From positions 3,405 through 67,404 of the forward strand of contig JAZSMO010000046.1 in NCBI GenBank assembly GCA_045535935.1: DNA of 64,000 nucleotides. The letters are read 5' to 3'. This DNA is from SVFI01 sp045535935. GTDB lineage: Bacteria > Bacillota > Clostridia > Lachnospirales > Lachnospiraceae. Below are positions 24,239-31,920 of the stretch, piece by piece (position 1 is the stretch's first letter; every line of letters starts with the position of its first letter). The notes under the pieces were generated by a model that was not told where the DNA came from, made no database searches, and saw only the letters and a list, made by a program, of their open reading frames with translations. Position numbers and translations under genes: made by a program.

Positions 24239-25795
24239 CTATACAATGTCACTCAACAACACTTGTCTGTTAACTCCTAGTATTTCACGTATTTTACTAT
24301 GAGTATAAGGTCCATTGTTATGATTCTCTACCATCTTAATAACATTAGAAACACTAATGGCAGAACCATTAACCCCCGATGCATCAACAATATTTCTAAT
24401 TTGTTTATCAATATTACTACCGAAACCACCTGCAACATATGAAAAGAATGCTAAATTCTTACCCTCCACACCATAATTACAGTAATTTTCAATATAATTG
24501 TGAACCATTCTATTATGGTGATCATTGCTGATTGAATATTTATGATATGCTTTATTATCCAAAATGGCCGCATAACCATCTGAGTCAGAAAGCAATAAAA
24601 CATCTGGAGTTAAACCAATTGGTCCAACATGCCTTGTTTCGTATCCAAAAACATCTTGAAATATCTGAACAGTTGCCTTCTCAAACTCTATAGCTTCATC
24701 TCTTCCTTTAAATGCCATTTCAAAATATTTTGTCATAAATGCTCCAATGGAACCATTAGGATAATATTCAACCAAAGTATCTTCCACCATACTTAAACTA
24801 ATTCCTGTCTTTTCAACTATACTATTAATTATTTCTGGTGTAATCTTAGTAATTGGCTTTTGTAACGACTCTGCAATATAGGCCTGCTGAATTTTGAGTT
24901 TTGCTATAACAGCTGCTGTTATCGTTGGCGTCATGGCTAGATTACGATTATCCTTTTTATGTCTTGGATCAACTCCATACTTTCTCTGAAAATATTCATG
25001 TTGCTCTGGTCTATCAATAAGCTTAGATTGATCACAAAGTATTTTTTTAACTTCTTCTCTTTTATCATCTAGTATGACAACACGCCCATCTTCTCTTTTA
25101 GCAAGCTGTGTATATTCAAGCCAATTTATAAAAGTATTTGCCAAATCCGTCAAATGCCTAAAAGGATATTCTGGATTTACTTCTCCTTTCGACGAATGAT
25201 ATTTATCAAAGAAATTTTCTTCAAGACATTCATCACCAAAGTTTCTAAACTGAATAAGCCTATCAATTATATAATTATAACATTTTTCACTTTCATCCTC
25301 TGCTTCTGTAACAATAATCTTAGCAATCTCTTCTTCTGTTAAATATTCTATTCGATTATCATCTAAAAGCTTTAACAGAAATCTAAACGGTCTAATTTTA
25401 AATCTCGGCGAAACTTGAACTCCTCTTCCAATCGAAAATGAAGAAGGGAATTGGTATTTTAAAATTTGACTTTTTAAAATGTTAACCGGTGATTCGCCAT
25501 TCATAATAGCCTCTCCGGCAAGCGTTAATTTAATTTTTCCTGTAGACTCCTGTGTAAAAATTAAACCCAAGCTGACTAACCAGGCCTTATATGTTCTTGC
25601 TCCTCCGCCTGTCTGATCACGCCGTTCGCCTTTTCTTTTTAAACCTGCCTCTTCTAATATATCTTCATATGCTAAATGTGAAGTTCTTTGTCCGTTCCAT
25701 TCTTGATTAAGTGATATATCCGCAAAAGCAGCCAATACTTCTGGCACAGAATTCAATTTTCTTTTTGGTCTCGTAACCCACCAGTAATTTAACAT
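24239..25795 (-). CDS. Type II restriction endonuclease, AlwI/FokI-like cleavage domain
   Basis: 518 residues from the ATG at 25795 (GGGGA six bases upstream); a GTG at 25822 overlapping the methylase end is possible. The C-terminal ~150 residues match the FokI-type PD-(D/E)XK nuclease: TPDVLLL, then ILDNKAYHKYSI, the helix DHHNRMVHNYIENY and FFSYVAGGFGSNIDKQIRNI. The first ~370 residues, starting WWVTRPKRKLNSVPEVLAAFA, would read the DNA site and resemble the AlwI group of type IIS enzymes. Type IIS enzymes cut outside their site. The methylase and Vsr in the same operon support the call. The recognition sequence cannot be told from here. Confidence 0.78.
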   Translation of the reverse strand: MLNYWWVTRPKRKLNSVPEVLAAFADISLNQEWNGQRTSHLAYEDILEEAGLKRKGERRDQTGGGARTYKAWLVSLGLIFTQESTGKIKLTLAGEAIMNGESPVNILKSQILKYQFPSSFSIGRGVQVSPRFKIRPFRFLLKLLDDNRIEYLTEEEIAKIIVTEAEDESEKCYNYIIDRLIQFRNFGDECLEENFFDKYHSSKGEVNPEYPFRHLTDLANTFINWLEYTQLAKREDGRVVILDDKREEVKKILCDQSKLIDRPEQHEYFQRKYGVDPRHKKDNRNLAMTPTITAAVIAKLKIQQAYIAESLQKPITKITPEIINSIVEKTGISLSMVEDTLVEYYPNGSIGAFMTKYFEMAFKGRDEAIEFEKATVQIFQDVFGYETRHVGPIGLTPDVLLLSDSDGYAAILDNKAYHKYSISNDHHNRMVHNYIENYCNYGVEGKNLAFFSYVAGGFGSNIDKQIRNIVDASGVNGSAISVSNVIKMVENHNNGPYTHSKIREILGVNRQVLLSDIV

Positions 25796-25811
25796 CTGTA
25801 TTCCCCATTTC

Positions 25812-26882
25812 TTATTCGTCACACCCTGTATAAGCCTCTATACTCTCATACTCAATTCCAGCAAAGGTATTCAATATCGCTTCAAAAATAATCTGTGCTC
25901 CTTTTGCTGGAACCGCCATCCCGATTTGTTTCCTTACCGATTCTTTTGAACCTTCAAATACGTAATTATCTGGGAACGTCTGTAATCTAGCCCTCTCTCT
26001 ATTGGTTAAAGCTCGTGGTTCATCATAGTGGTATATATGTGTTCCGCCACCACCCGAACCTGTAACAGTATAAGCTGGCTTTGTCGGATCAAGTCTCTTA
26101 TAAATCTGACTTATTTTTGCACCTTTGACATTTAACCGTAATTCCTCAGGAAGATTTGCTGTAAACGCATTCTGCCCCGGTTTTATATGTTTCAATCTCT
26201 CTACAACAATCGCTGACTGCTTTGTTAATTCGTTATTTGCTACATCTACAGGAATTGGTGGCTCTTCTATTGCTGTTTTACATGTAACGTCTACATCTTC
26301 ATACTTCTTAGTACTTGGCACCCTATATTCAAATGGCAGATCCTCTCTAATCCCCACAATAATCATACGATGTCTTGCCTGCGGAACTCCGTACTCTTCA
26401 AATTTATATAGATTTGGATAAATCTTATAACCAGCAGCTCTTAAATCGTCTTTAATTTTTTCAAAAGCTTTTCCTTCATTTGCACTTTTTAATCCACCGA
26501 CATTTTCAGCCAAAAACCAAAGTGGCCTGTACGTCATGAGAACTTTTACTCCATATGAATACAAAGGCCCATATTTTCCATCAAAACCTTTCTGCTCTCC
26601 TACTACTGAAAAATCATTACACGGGAATCCAAAAGCAAATGCATCTATCTCTCCCAAACTATCGATATCTAATTTTCTAACATCACCATGAATAACACTA
26701 TCTGGATCATTCGGACAAATATTTCTGCGATATGTATTGCATGTATCTAAATCATAGTCATTTGCCCACTGATGAACTATCTTATATTCTGGATTATTAA
26801 TCGAAGCACGCATAGCCCCTAATGCTAATCCTCCCGGTCCACAAAATAGTTCTCCTAATCTAAATTCTTTGACTTCACTCAT
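25812..26882 (-). CDS. DNA (cytosine-5) methyltransferase
   Basis: 356 residues. The usual C5-methylase motifs appear in order: I GELFCGPGGLALGAM, IV FGFPCNDFSVVGEQKGF with the catalytic Cys, VI ENVGGL, VIII QARHRMIIVGIRED, a target-recognition region (about 190-270), IX TNRERARLQTFPDNYVF and X IGMAVPAKGAQ. Motif IV has Asn where Gln is usual (PCN for PCQ), and motif X has GMAVP for GNAVP. It protects the host from the adjacent nuclease. Its start shares one base with the stop of the small XRE gene, and the nuclease gene begins 16 bp after its end. Confidence 0.95.
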   Translation of the reverse strand: MSEVKEFRLGELFCGPGGLALGAMRASINNPEYKIVHQWANDYDLDTCNTYRRNICPNDPDSVIHGDVRKLDIDSLGEIDAFAFGFPCNDFSVVGEQKGFDGKYGPLYSYGVKVLMTYRPLWFLAENVGGLKSANEGKAFEKIKDDLRAAGYKIYPNLYKFEEYGVPQARHRMIIVGIREDLPFEYRVPSTKKYEDVDVTCKTAIEEPPIPVDVANNELTKQSAIVVERLKHIKPGQNAFTANLPEELRLNVKGAKISQIYKRLDPTKPAYTVTGSGGGGTHIYHYDEPRALTNRERARLQTFPDNYVFEGSKESVRKQIGMAVPAKGAQIIFEAILNTFAGIEYESIEAYTGCDE

Positions 26883-27094
26883 TATATTTTCTCTCCGTTC
26901 GGTAATATATAATTTCTTTTAAATTCTGTTCCTGTGGCCGATGCGATCTCTTCTAAATCCTTTATCGTAAAACTTTCTCTCTTCATCTTAGAGTTAAAAC
27001 TTTGAGGTGATTTTCCAAGTCTTCTTGCCAACTCAGCAACACTAATATTACTTCTAACACATAAAACTTTTATCTGTTCTGATATTGTCGCCAT
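26882..27094 (-). CDS. Small XRE-type regulator, probable controller of the restriction system
   Basis: 70 residues from the ATG at 27094, which has GGAGGAGGG upstream; the frame extends further but without a start signal. Helix-turn-helix SVAELARRLGKSPQSFNSKMK is followed by a short beta region ending in FKRNYILPNGEKI. The length and place (first gene before the methylase, stop overlapping its start as TAATG) fit a C-protein-like controller that sets the timing of methylase and nuclease. True C proteins bind paired C-boxes; I did not recognise such boxes upstream, so the role is inferred. Confidence 0.75.
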   Translation of the reverse strand: MATISEQIKVLCVRSNISVAELARRLGKSPQSFNSKMKRESFTIKDLEEIASATGTEFKRNYILPNGEKI

Positions 27095-27231
27095 AATACA
27101 AACCCTCCTCCTAACAGTATAAAAGTTTCTTTTTATGAAGTCAAAATATATTTTTAGCTTATTATCAACTTCTGGTAATATTTTTTTGAAGCAAAAAGGC
27201 AAAGTCTTTTTCCTGACTTCACCCAATTTTG

Positions 27232-27615
27232 TCAAATAATCTCAAAAACAATTTCTGTAGACGATATAAACTCGACTATTACTTTATTACCTACCATTAC
27301 ACTACATGACCGATACCATGGTGTAAAGGCCTTACAAGCACCTATTCCTACACCCTCAAATTGCTTTGCATATTGTATTCCATTTTCATAAGGACCATTA
27401 CCAGATGCTTTAATCCTCATCGGCGGATAACCATTGGCAAAATATGCAGTAAACATATCTCCACGTTTAATATTATAACTTTTTGCATACTGTGACGGTA
27501 TTTTTACATAGGATTCACCCGCTATAGGTTTACGATTTGTAGGATTTCTATACTCTCCCCAATCTATATGCGATGGCTTCACTGTTACAATATATCTATC
27601 TCCTGCAGATGCCAT
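27232..27615 (-). CDS. Conserved-looking protein of unknown function at the head of the restriction island
   Basis: 127 residues, AGGTG ribosome binding site. I do not recognise a named family. The sequence is compact and beta-rich, with KPSHIDWGEYRNPTNRKP, GESYVKIPSQYAKSYNI, KRGDMFTAYFANGYPPMRIK, GNGPYENGIQYAKQFEGVGI, and TPWYRSCSVMVGNKVIVEF. Its aromatic, glycine-rich pattern suggests a small binding domain. The distance of 137 bp to the XRE gene leaves room for a separate promoter. Position and AT-rich composition tie it to the defence island; a role in DNA recognition, regulation or an independent defence is open. Confidence 0.6.
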   Translation of the reverse strand: MASAGDRYIVTVKPSHIDWGEYRNPTNRKPIAGESYVKIPSQYAKSYNIKRGDMFTAYFANGYPPMRIKASGNGPYENGIQYAKQFEGVGIGACKAFTPWYRSCSVMVGNKVIVEFISSTEIVFEII

Positions 27616-27644
27616 TATTACACCTCCATTATTTATACTCTATT

Positions 27645-27684
27645 TAACAAAAACTCCCAAAACCTTCGTTCAAAGATTTTGGGA
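27645..27684 (-). terminator. Terminator of the DNA-glycosylase operon
   Basis: Minus-strand stem TCCCAAAA/TTTTGGGA with inner CTT/AAG pairing and a GTTTTTGTT tail. It lies about 120 bases after the glycosylase stop and separates it from the restriction island. Confidence 0.75.
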
Positions 27685-27806
27685 ATACCATACATTTCTA
27701 TAACAATATAATATCCCCTCATATATCTTTGCCCTCAAGTTCCCAGATGTTTTGCATCTGCATGAATTATATCACACTCACCACACATTATCAACAAAAT
27801 CCGTCT

Positions 27807-28307
27807 CTATCCCCTATTCCTCATCCCCTTCCCCCACTCCTCGCACAACCTCTCCAGGCCCCACGCTGCATTCGCCGGGCTGGTCGAGGGGAGCTTGATG
27901 ATCGGGACACCGGTCTGTGGAAGTGCGTATGTGTTGTACAAGCGTTCCGCTGTCGCACCGTTGGCAATGATTGTACGGATGTTGGTTTGTGCTAACAGCC
28001 CTGCAATATCGTTTGCCACAACATTTTTGATGGAGCTGTCGCTGGAGCCTATGATGTCACAGCTCTTGATGACGTCCCAGATGGCAATATGGTTAGCAAT
28101 GAGCAACTTTTTCTTTTCCTCAATCGTCTCCGGAACTTCGCTTCCCGTGACCGCTGCGATCACTTTCCAGAAACGGTTCTGCGGATGTCCGTAATAGAAA
28201 TTGTTTTCCCGTGATTTGACCGACGGAAAGGTTCCGAGAATCAGCACCTCGGAATTTTCGTCATATACAGGGGCAAATGTGTGTGTCAGCGATTTGTATT
28301 CTTTCAT
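27807..28307 (-). CDS. DNA-deoxyinosine glycosylase (uracil-DNA glycosylase superfamily, Mug-like)
   Basis: 166 residues. It removes deaminated bases, hypoxanthine and possibly uracil, from DNA to start base excision repair. The active-site loop is LILGTFPSVKSRE, followed by FYYGHPQNRFW, and the second motif is LPSTSPANA near the C-terminus, both typical of the HDG group. It is the last gene of a three-gene minus-strand run after the zinc-ribbon protein and a small membrane protein, two bases after the latter. The functional link to those genes is not clear. Confidence 0.88.
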   Translation of the reverse strand: MKEYKSLTHTFAPVYDENSEVLILGTFPSVKSRENNFYYGHPQNRFWKVIAAVTGSEVPETIEEKKKLLIANHIAIWDVIKSCDIIGSSDSSIKNVVANDIAGLLAQTNIRTIIANGATAERLYNTYALPQTGVPIIKLPSTSPANAAWGLERLCEEWGKGMRNRG

Positions 28308-28309
28308 TA

Positions 28310-28492
28310 CTATTTTTTCCCATCTCTCTTTTCGTGGAAAATTACTTCCTCAGCATCGCCCATAAAATCCGCTGCTGTTCCTTCCTCTCCACCGATAACA
28401 TTCGATTTGCACAGTCCGTAAACGGTTCCGCCGGCAGCATTTACCAAGCCCAAAACAAGACCGATGATAATCGCTAATATTATTTCTGTCAT
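28310..28492 (-). CDS. Small membrane protein of unknown function
   Basis: 60 residues. One N-terminal hydrophobic segment (IILAIIIGLVLGLVNAAGG) is followed by a charged tail ending EEVIFHEKRDGKK. Its ATG overlaps the stop of the zinc-ribbon gene (ATGA), so the two are coupled in translation, and the glycosylase follows after two bases. Coupling suggests a partner or accessory subunit of the zinc-ribbon membrane protein. I recognise no family. Confidence 0.7.
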   Translation of the reverse strand: MTEIILAIIIGLVLGLVNAAGGTVYGLCKSNVIGGEEGTAADFMGDAEEVIFHEKRDGKK

Positions 28493-29661
28493 GTGATATC
28501 CTCCCTATTGTTAACGTACGCTGTCATTCCGGTTGCAGACAAACGATATAATCCTTGTTTATACTTTTTGTAAAAAGAAATACCGTTATATACCATAATG
28601 GCTGTGATCGCTGCCGGAATCATAAAAATCGGCGGCGCAAAAAGTCCAAAATAGGAAACAAACATAAAAATCGGACAGGCTATGAGCGAGTTTATAATAA
28701 ATTTTTGGACAAACCTTTCTTTTTCAAACGGAAGGTTACCCACCACTTTTCCGGTCTGGCCGTTTACGATCACCAGCTGCTTTCCTGTATCGTATTTTAA
28801 GTTAACAAAGTAAGCCGGAAGTAACGCATATTCTACATTTTCAATTCGGGATTCTTCACGTATGTCTCTCTTGCTGTAGTTGGATATTCTTCCGAGGGTC
28901 ACTTTATTTACACGAGGACAGGTATCCAAGATCGCATCGTCGAGATAATCGCGACATCTCGCCACATTTGCAGCCTCAAGTGCCTCGCTGGGAACATCAT
29001 ATTTATCCGCATAAAAGCCGGACAGATATGCCACATCAAATTCTACGAGTTCATCCGTATGAAACGGCTCTAATCTTCGAGACATTTCATTGTTCAATCT
29101 CACGGATGCATCAAGGGTCACTTTTTTATAGCGACAGGAAGCATCTCTGACGTATTCGAAAGTACCGTCGTCATCCGTGCGGGCCTCCACCACCATTCCT
29201 CTGCGGATGTGTGTACTGAACAGCCAATAAGGCATGTAGATCGCATGGACTTTATCCACTGTCAATTCTTTGATTTTTTTCGGAATATAAGAGCCTTCTT
29301 TAAATCGCTCTCTGATGCATTCCAATGCCTGGCTTTCGGTGAGTTTGAACGGAATGATCCATTTCGGACGCAGCTCTCTGGAAACACGGTCGAACACTAT
29401 GGTCGGTGATCCGCAATAGCTGCAAAATGTGGATGCTTCCGTACCGCTCAGCATGAGGTCTGCTCCGCATGAACTGCAGTGGTAGATATTCGTCTCCATA
29501 TATTCTTCCGACTCAGACTTTGCACTTTCCTGCAATGCCTTGTCTTCATATGGGGTGTATTCATCGACCTCGGTCTTCCCTTGACAGTATTTGCATATGA
29601 TTTTTGCTGACTTTGGGTCATACACAACCTGGCCGCCGCAGTTTGGACACTTAAGATTCAT
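28489..29661 (-). CDS. Zinc-ribbon membrane protein
   Basis: 390 residues. Two zinc ribbons open the protein: CPNCGG..CKYCQG (residues ~5-27) and CSSCGADL..CSYCGSP (~60-90). The middle part has a WIIPFKLTESQALECIRERFKEG-type segment and YMPYWLF, and two membrane segments lie near the end (about 320-360). This plan, which annotation pipelines often label TFIIB-type zinc ribbon or PriA-like, is frequent in Clostridia, and its role is unknown. It is not a transcription factor or helicase on this evidence. It starts the run leading to the small membrane protein and the DNA glycosylase. Confidence 0.8.
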   Translation of the reverse strand: MNLKCPNCGGQVVYDPKSAKIICKYCQGKTEVDEYTPYEDKALQESAKSESEEYMETNIYHCSSCGADLMLSGTEASTFCSYCGSPTIVFDRVSRELRPKWIIPFKLTESQALECIRERFKEGSYIPKKIKELTVDKVHAIYMPYWLFSTHIRRGMVVEARTDDDGTFEYVRDASCRYKKVTLDASVRLNNEMSRRLEPFHTDELVEFDVAYLSGFYADKYDVPSEALEAANVARCRDYLDDAILDTCPRVNKVTLGRISNYSKRDIREESRIENVEYALLPAYFVNLKYDTGKQLVIVNGQTGKVVGNLPFEKERFVQKFIINSLIACPIFMFVSYFGLFAPPIFMIPAAITAIMVYNGISFYKKYKQGLYRLSATGMTAYVNNREDIT

Positions 29662-29701
29662 AAAACCTCCATTATAAAAAGTAAAATGTATTTTTATATT
29701 A

Positions 29702-29748
29702 AATCAAAACCGGGGCAACCCGCAAGTCTCTCCTTGCAAGCTACCCCG
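29702..29748 (-). terminator. Terminator after spoIIID
   Basis: Minus-strand stem CGGGG..GC..GCAAG paired with CTTGC..GC..CCCCG around a GAGAGA loop, followed by GTTTTGATTT. Confidence 0.88.
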
Positions 29749-29752
29749 TTTC

Positions 29753-30010
29753 TTAACCGATATGCTGTTGAAGATATTTTTCTTTTGTCGCCATACCGCC
29801 CCGGATGTGACGCTCAGATTTGTTCACATCGAGTACCTTTCTGGCCTCCTTTGCCAGCGCATGGTTGAACGCCGGCAGACGCTCTGTGACGTCTTTATGT
29901 ACCGTACTCTTGCTCACCCCGAACGCCTTCGCCGTCTGGCGCACGGTGGCGTTTTGCTCGATAATGTAGTTGGCGATGCCGATTGCCCGCTCCTCGATAT
30001 ATTGTTTCAA
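29753..30010 (-). CDS. spoIIID: Sporulation transcription factor SpoIIID
   Basis: 85 residues, full length. SpoIIID is a small helix-turn-helix protein that works in the mother cell with sigma-E to switch genes on or off. The HTH is TVRQTAKAFGVSKSTVHKDVTERL, and the basic C-terminus (KSERHIRGGMATKEKYLQQ) is the second DNA contact of the family (quoted in parts). The start is a TTG at 30010 with GGGGGAG three bases before it, which gives the canonical N-terminus xKQYIEERAI. A sigma-E-like promoter lies upstream. It marks the organism as a spore-former or a recent descendant of one. Confidence 0.95.
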   Translation of the reverse strand: MKQYIEERAIGIANYIIEQNATVRQTAKAFGVSKSTVHKDVTERLPAFNHALAKEARKVLDVNKSERHIRGGMATKEKYLQQHIG

Positions 30011-30038
30011 AGTCTCCCCCTGAAATCATTGTTTTTAC

Positions 30039-30068
30039 AATGTATGCGAGGGAGGGACTGTTATATGA
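30039..30068 (-). promoter_or_regulatory. Sigma-E-like promoter of spoIIID
   Basis: Minus strand: -10 CATACATT (30046-30039), a full match to the sigma-E consensus CATACANT, and -35 TCATATA (30068-30062), a match in six of seven bases to KMATATT, 15-bp spacer. In Bacillus spoIIID is sigma-E dependent, so this fits. Confidence 0.65.
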
Positions 30069-30102
30069 CAGGTATATAGTTTTCTGCTATTCTAAAATTC
30101 TA

Positions 30103-30205
30103 TTGACAAATATTTATTGTCTCCCTAAAATATGAACAAAGGAACGAAGTTTACTACCGCGTAACAATTTATTGTTCAGGCGGGCTGCTCGTTTCTTTTT
30201 TACTT
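30103..30205 (+). ncRNA. Candidate small RNA with its own promoter and terminator
   Basis: A strong sigma-A promoter (TTGACA at 30103-30108, 17-bp spacer, TAAAAT at 30126-30131) points to no coding gene. From the expected start near 30138 the sequence folds: GAACGA pairs with TCGTTT, CCGC with GCGG, and AACAA with TTGTT around a TTTA loop, followed by CTTTTTTACTTTTTTG. That gives an RNA of about 65 bases. It sits divergent to spoIIID and behind the ORF6N gene. No known RNA family was recognised. Expression is unproven. Confidence 0.4.
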
Positions 30206-30209
30206 TTTT

Positions 30210-30238
30210 GTTTAAAGTCGCAATTTGCGACTTTAAAC
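30210..30238. repeat. Perfect 29-base palindrome downstream of the ORF6N gene
   Basis: GTTTAAAGTCGCAA, one central T, then TTGCGACTTTAAAC: fourteen perfect pairs. Read as protein it contains K-S-Q-F-A-T, a string I associate with the same ORF6N region where the other palindrome sits (see findings). Confidence 0.8.
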
Positions 30239-30254
30239 CACTCTTCCAAATTCC

Positions 30255-30285
30255 AACTTGAGGTGCAAAAAATTCACCTCAATTG
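30255..30285. repeat. ORF6N-associated inverted repeat, copy A
   Basis: AACTTGAGGTG, nine-base loop, CACCTCAATTG. It overlaps the stop codon of the ORF6N gene. It is the reverse complement, with few changes, of copy B inside that gene at 31059. Confidence 0.75.
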
Positions 30286-31317
30286 CAACACTTTATTTTT
30301 TAACAATTCCTTTATCAGACTTTGATATTTATTTCTGTCTTTATCCTCCAAAATCGATGTGATTTTTCCTCCTGCATCCTTAGAAGATCCTCCGCAAAGA
30401 AAGACTTTCTCATCAGCCGTATCATAGTCAAGTATAATATATCTGTCGTGGAAGATTCCTCCGGATTTATATAGTTTTACTGAGATATTGGGATATTCTT
30501 TGCAGAAATCTAAGTATGTATTTTCACACATTTTTCCAAGGTTATCACTAAAAATAGAAACTGCTACTCCCTTCGGAATATTAATTAGTTTTTCTAAAGT
30601 TCTAAGTCCAATATAGTTATCTACAATATAAATGCTATGGCGAGCCCGGCTGTAAATCTCATCATATACAACATCTCCCCAAAATGGTTTTCCGTTTAAT
30701 AGCAAATACCCTCTTTTATCTTCATCCTCCTCAAACGGAGGCATAAGTTCACTCAACTCCGAATGTGTCACAAAATCGCCGAGTTTATCAATCACATTGG
30801 CCATGCGCTGCTGCACATCTGTCAGATCAGAGCGCAGTTCCCATGTGGTAAATAAATTCTCTGACATCTGCATAGATAAAAGCAAATACTCTCTCTGACC
30901 AATTAAACTCTGATTGCCCATAATGTAATCTTTCATTTTCTTAAATGTGCGAATAAGAGCTCTACTCTGTTTTGTTGCTAATTCCCCACGCAAAACTGTC
31001 ATCAACATATAAATTCCTTGTTCTGTAAATGCCAACGGTAAATAACGTGAACCGCCCCAACTTGAGGTGAAATTTTTGCACCTCAAGTTTTCCCATTCGC
31101 TTTGAGTTAGCTGAAACATAAAATCCTCACCATCAAATTTTTCTATATTATTCTTTACTTGTCGATTGAAATTTTTCGTTTCATACCCATAAATCTCCGC
31201 CAACTCAAAATCCAACATAACCTTCTGGTCACGAACCACATAAATTTTTCTTTTGAGCATCTCTTCATCAATTAAAATAATTTCCTCTTTTGTTTCTGTT
31301 TTGTTCTCTACACCCAT
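30274..31317 (-). CDS. ORF6N domain protein with PLD-like C-terminus
   Basis: 347 residues. Residues ~15-110 form the ORF6N DNA-binding-type domain found in phage and mobile elements: KIYVVRDQKVMLDFELAEIYGYETKNFNRQ, FMFQLTQSEWENLRCKNF, SRYLPLAFTEQGIYMLMTVLRG (quoted in parts). The C-terminal ~140 residues (SIYIVDNYIGLRTLEKL, FHDRYIILD, VFLCGGSSKDAGGK) look like a phospholipase-D-like fold with His-x-Asp instead of the usual His-x-Lys, so catalysis is doubtful. A 31-base inverted repeat lies in frame at residues ~77-86, and another copy covers the stop codon. The gene is AT-rich and probably mobile-element derived. Function is unknown. Confidence 0.8.
   Translation of the reverse strand: MGVENKTETKEEIILIDEEMLKRKIYVVRDQKVMLDFELAEIYGYETKNFNRQVKNNIEKFDGEDFMFQLTQSEWENLRCKNFTSSWGGSRYLPLAFTEQGIYMLMTVLRGELATKQSRALIRTFKKMKDYIMGNQSLIGQREYLLLSMQMSENLFTTWELRSDLTDVQQRMANVIDKLGDFVTHSELSELMPPFEEDEDKRGYLLLNGKPFWGDVVYDEIYSRARHSIYIVDNYIGLRTLEKLINIPKGVAVSIFSDNLGKMCENTYLDFCKEYPNISVKLYKSGGIFHDRYIILDYDTADEKVFLCGGSSKDAGGKITSILEDKDRNKYQSLIKELLKNKVLQLR
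31059..31089. repeat. ORF6N-associated inverted repeat, copy B, inside the coding region
   Basis: Perfect 11-bp arms AACTTGAGGTG/CACCTCAAGTT around a nine-base AT-rich loop. On the coding strand it encodes N-L-R-C-K-N-F-T-S-S. Copy A lies 0.8 kb away in the opposite orientation. Confidence 0.85.
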
Positions 31318-31431
31318 CTTGTTCTCCTCCTTATATACTTTTTGTATATATTCTATATTATCACTAACTTCAAATCAAGCAATATTTATTGTATACTTTT
31401 ATTATCATTAGTATTTACACGGAGGTCCCCT

Positions 31432-31749
31432 ATGGAAAACGAAAATTACGGTACTCTCGTTAAAAATCTGCGAATAAAGAACGGTCTGACACAAAACCAG
31501 GTGGCTGAATCTCTCGGAGTTACACCCGGCTACATCAGCAATGTGGAAAACAACCGGACGGCCATGTCTCTGCGTATGCTGACATATTATGCGCGCCTTG
31601 TCGGCTGCTCATTGGATTCTCTTGTCGGGGAATTGGAGCCGGAATACGCAGAAACCGCTTTGGACAGATCCTTGTACGAAGCCATCCTTAAATTGGACAC
31701 GAATCAAAAAGAAAAACTGCTGAAAACGATAGAGATATGGAACTCGTGA
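31432..31749 (+). CDS. XRE family transcriptional regulator
   Basis: 105 residues from the ATG at 31432, with GGAGGT five bases upstream; the open frame starts earlier without a signal. A standard Cro/cI helix-turn-helix occupies the N-terminus (LRIKNGLTQNQVAESLGVTPGYISNVENNRT), followed by a helical tail (SLYEAILKLDTNQKEKLLKTIE; quoted in parts). It diverges from the ORF6N gene, with about 115 AT-rich bases between, so it may regulate it. No toxin or peptidase partner is adjacent. Confidence 0.88.
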   Translation: MENENYGTLVKNLRIKNGLTQNQVAESLGVTPGYISNVENNRTAMSLRMLTYYARLVGCSLDSLVGELEPEYAETALDRSLYEAILKLDTNQKEKLLKTIEIWNS

Positions 31750-31750
31750 G

Positions 31751-31816
31751 CATAAAAAATTCCCGCTCGGGATCAGTAAAGGCGCAAGGCCTTTGACTTA
31801 AGTCCGCAGCGGGAAT
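31751..31816 (-). terminator. Branched hairpin terminator between XRE and GNAT genes
   Basis: Outer stem ATTCCCGCT/AGCGGGAAT encloses a second hairpin (AAAGGC-GCAA-GGCCTTT region). On the minus strand the hairpin is followed by TTTTTTATG, so it ends the GNAT transcript; it may also slow plus-strand transcription. Confidence 0.75.
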
Positions 31817-31920
31817 TATAATTCATCAAGAGCTTCAATGAAGTTTTATGCTTATGGAAATGTGTTTAATTTAAGATAAAGTGAAAACTGAAATTTTCAA
31901 GTGTTCGATAAAATTGGAAT

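Noticed and set aside
28489..29661. Zinc-ribbon protein as a PriA helicase or TFIIB factor
   Set aside because: No helicase motifs or cyclin folds; it has membrane segments and only the zinc ribbons in common.
31751..31816. Branched hairpin as a possible riboswitch
   Set aside because: It lies between the 3' ends of two convergent genes and has a minus-strand T-run, so a terminator explains it.
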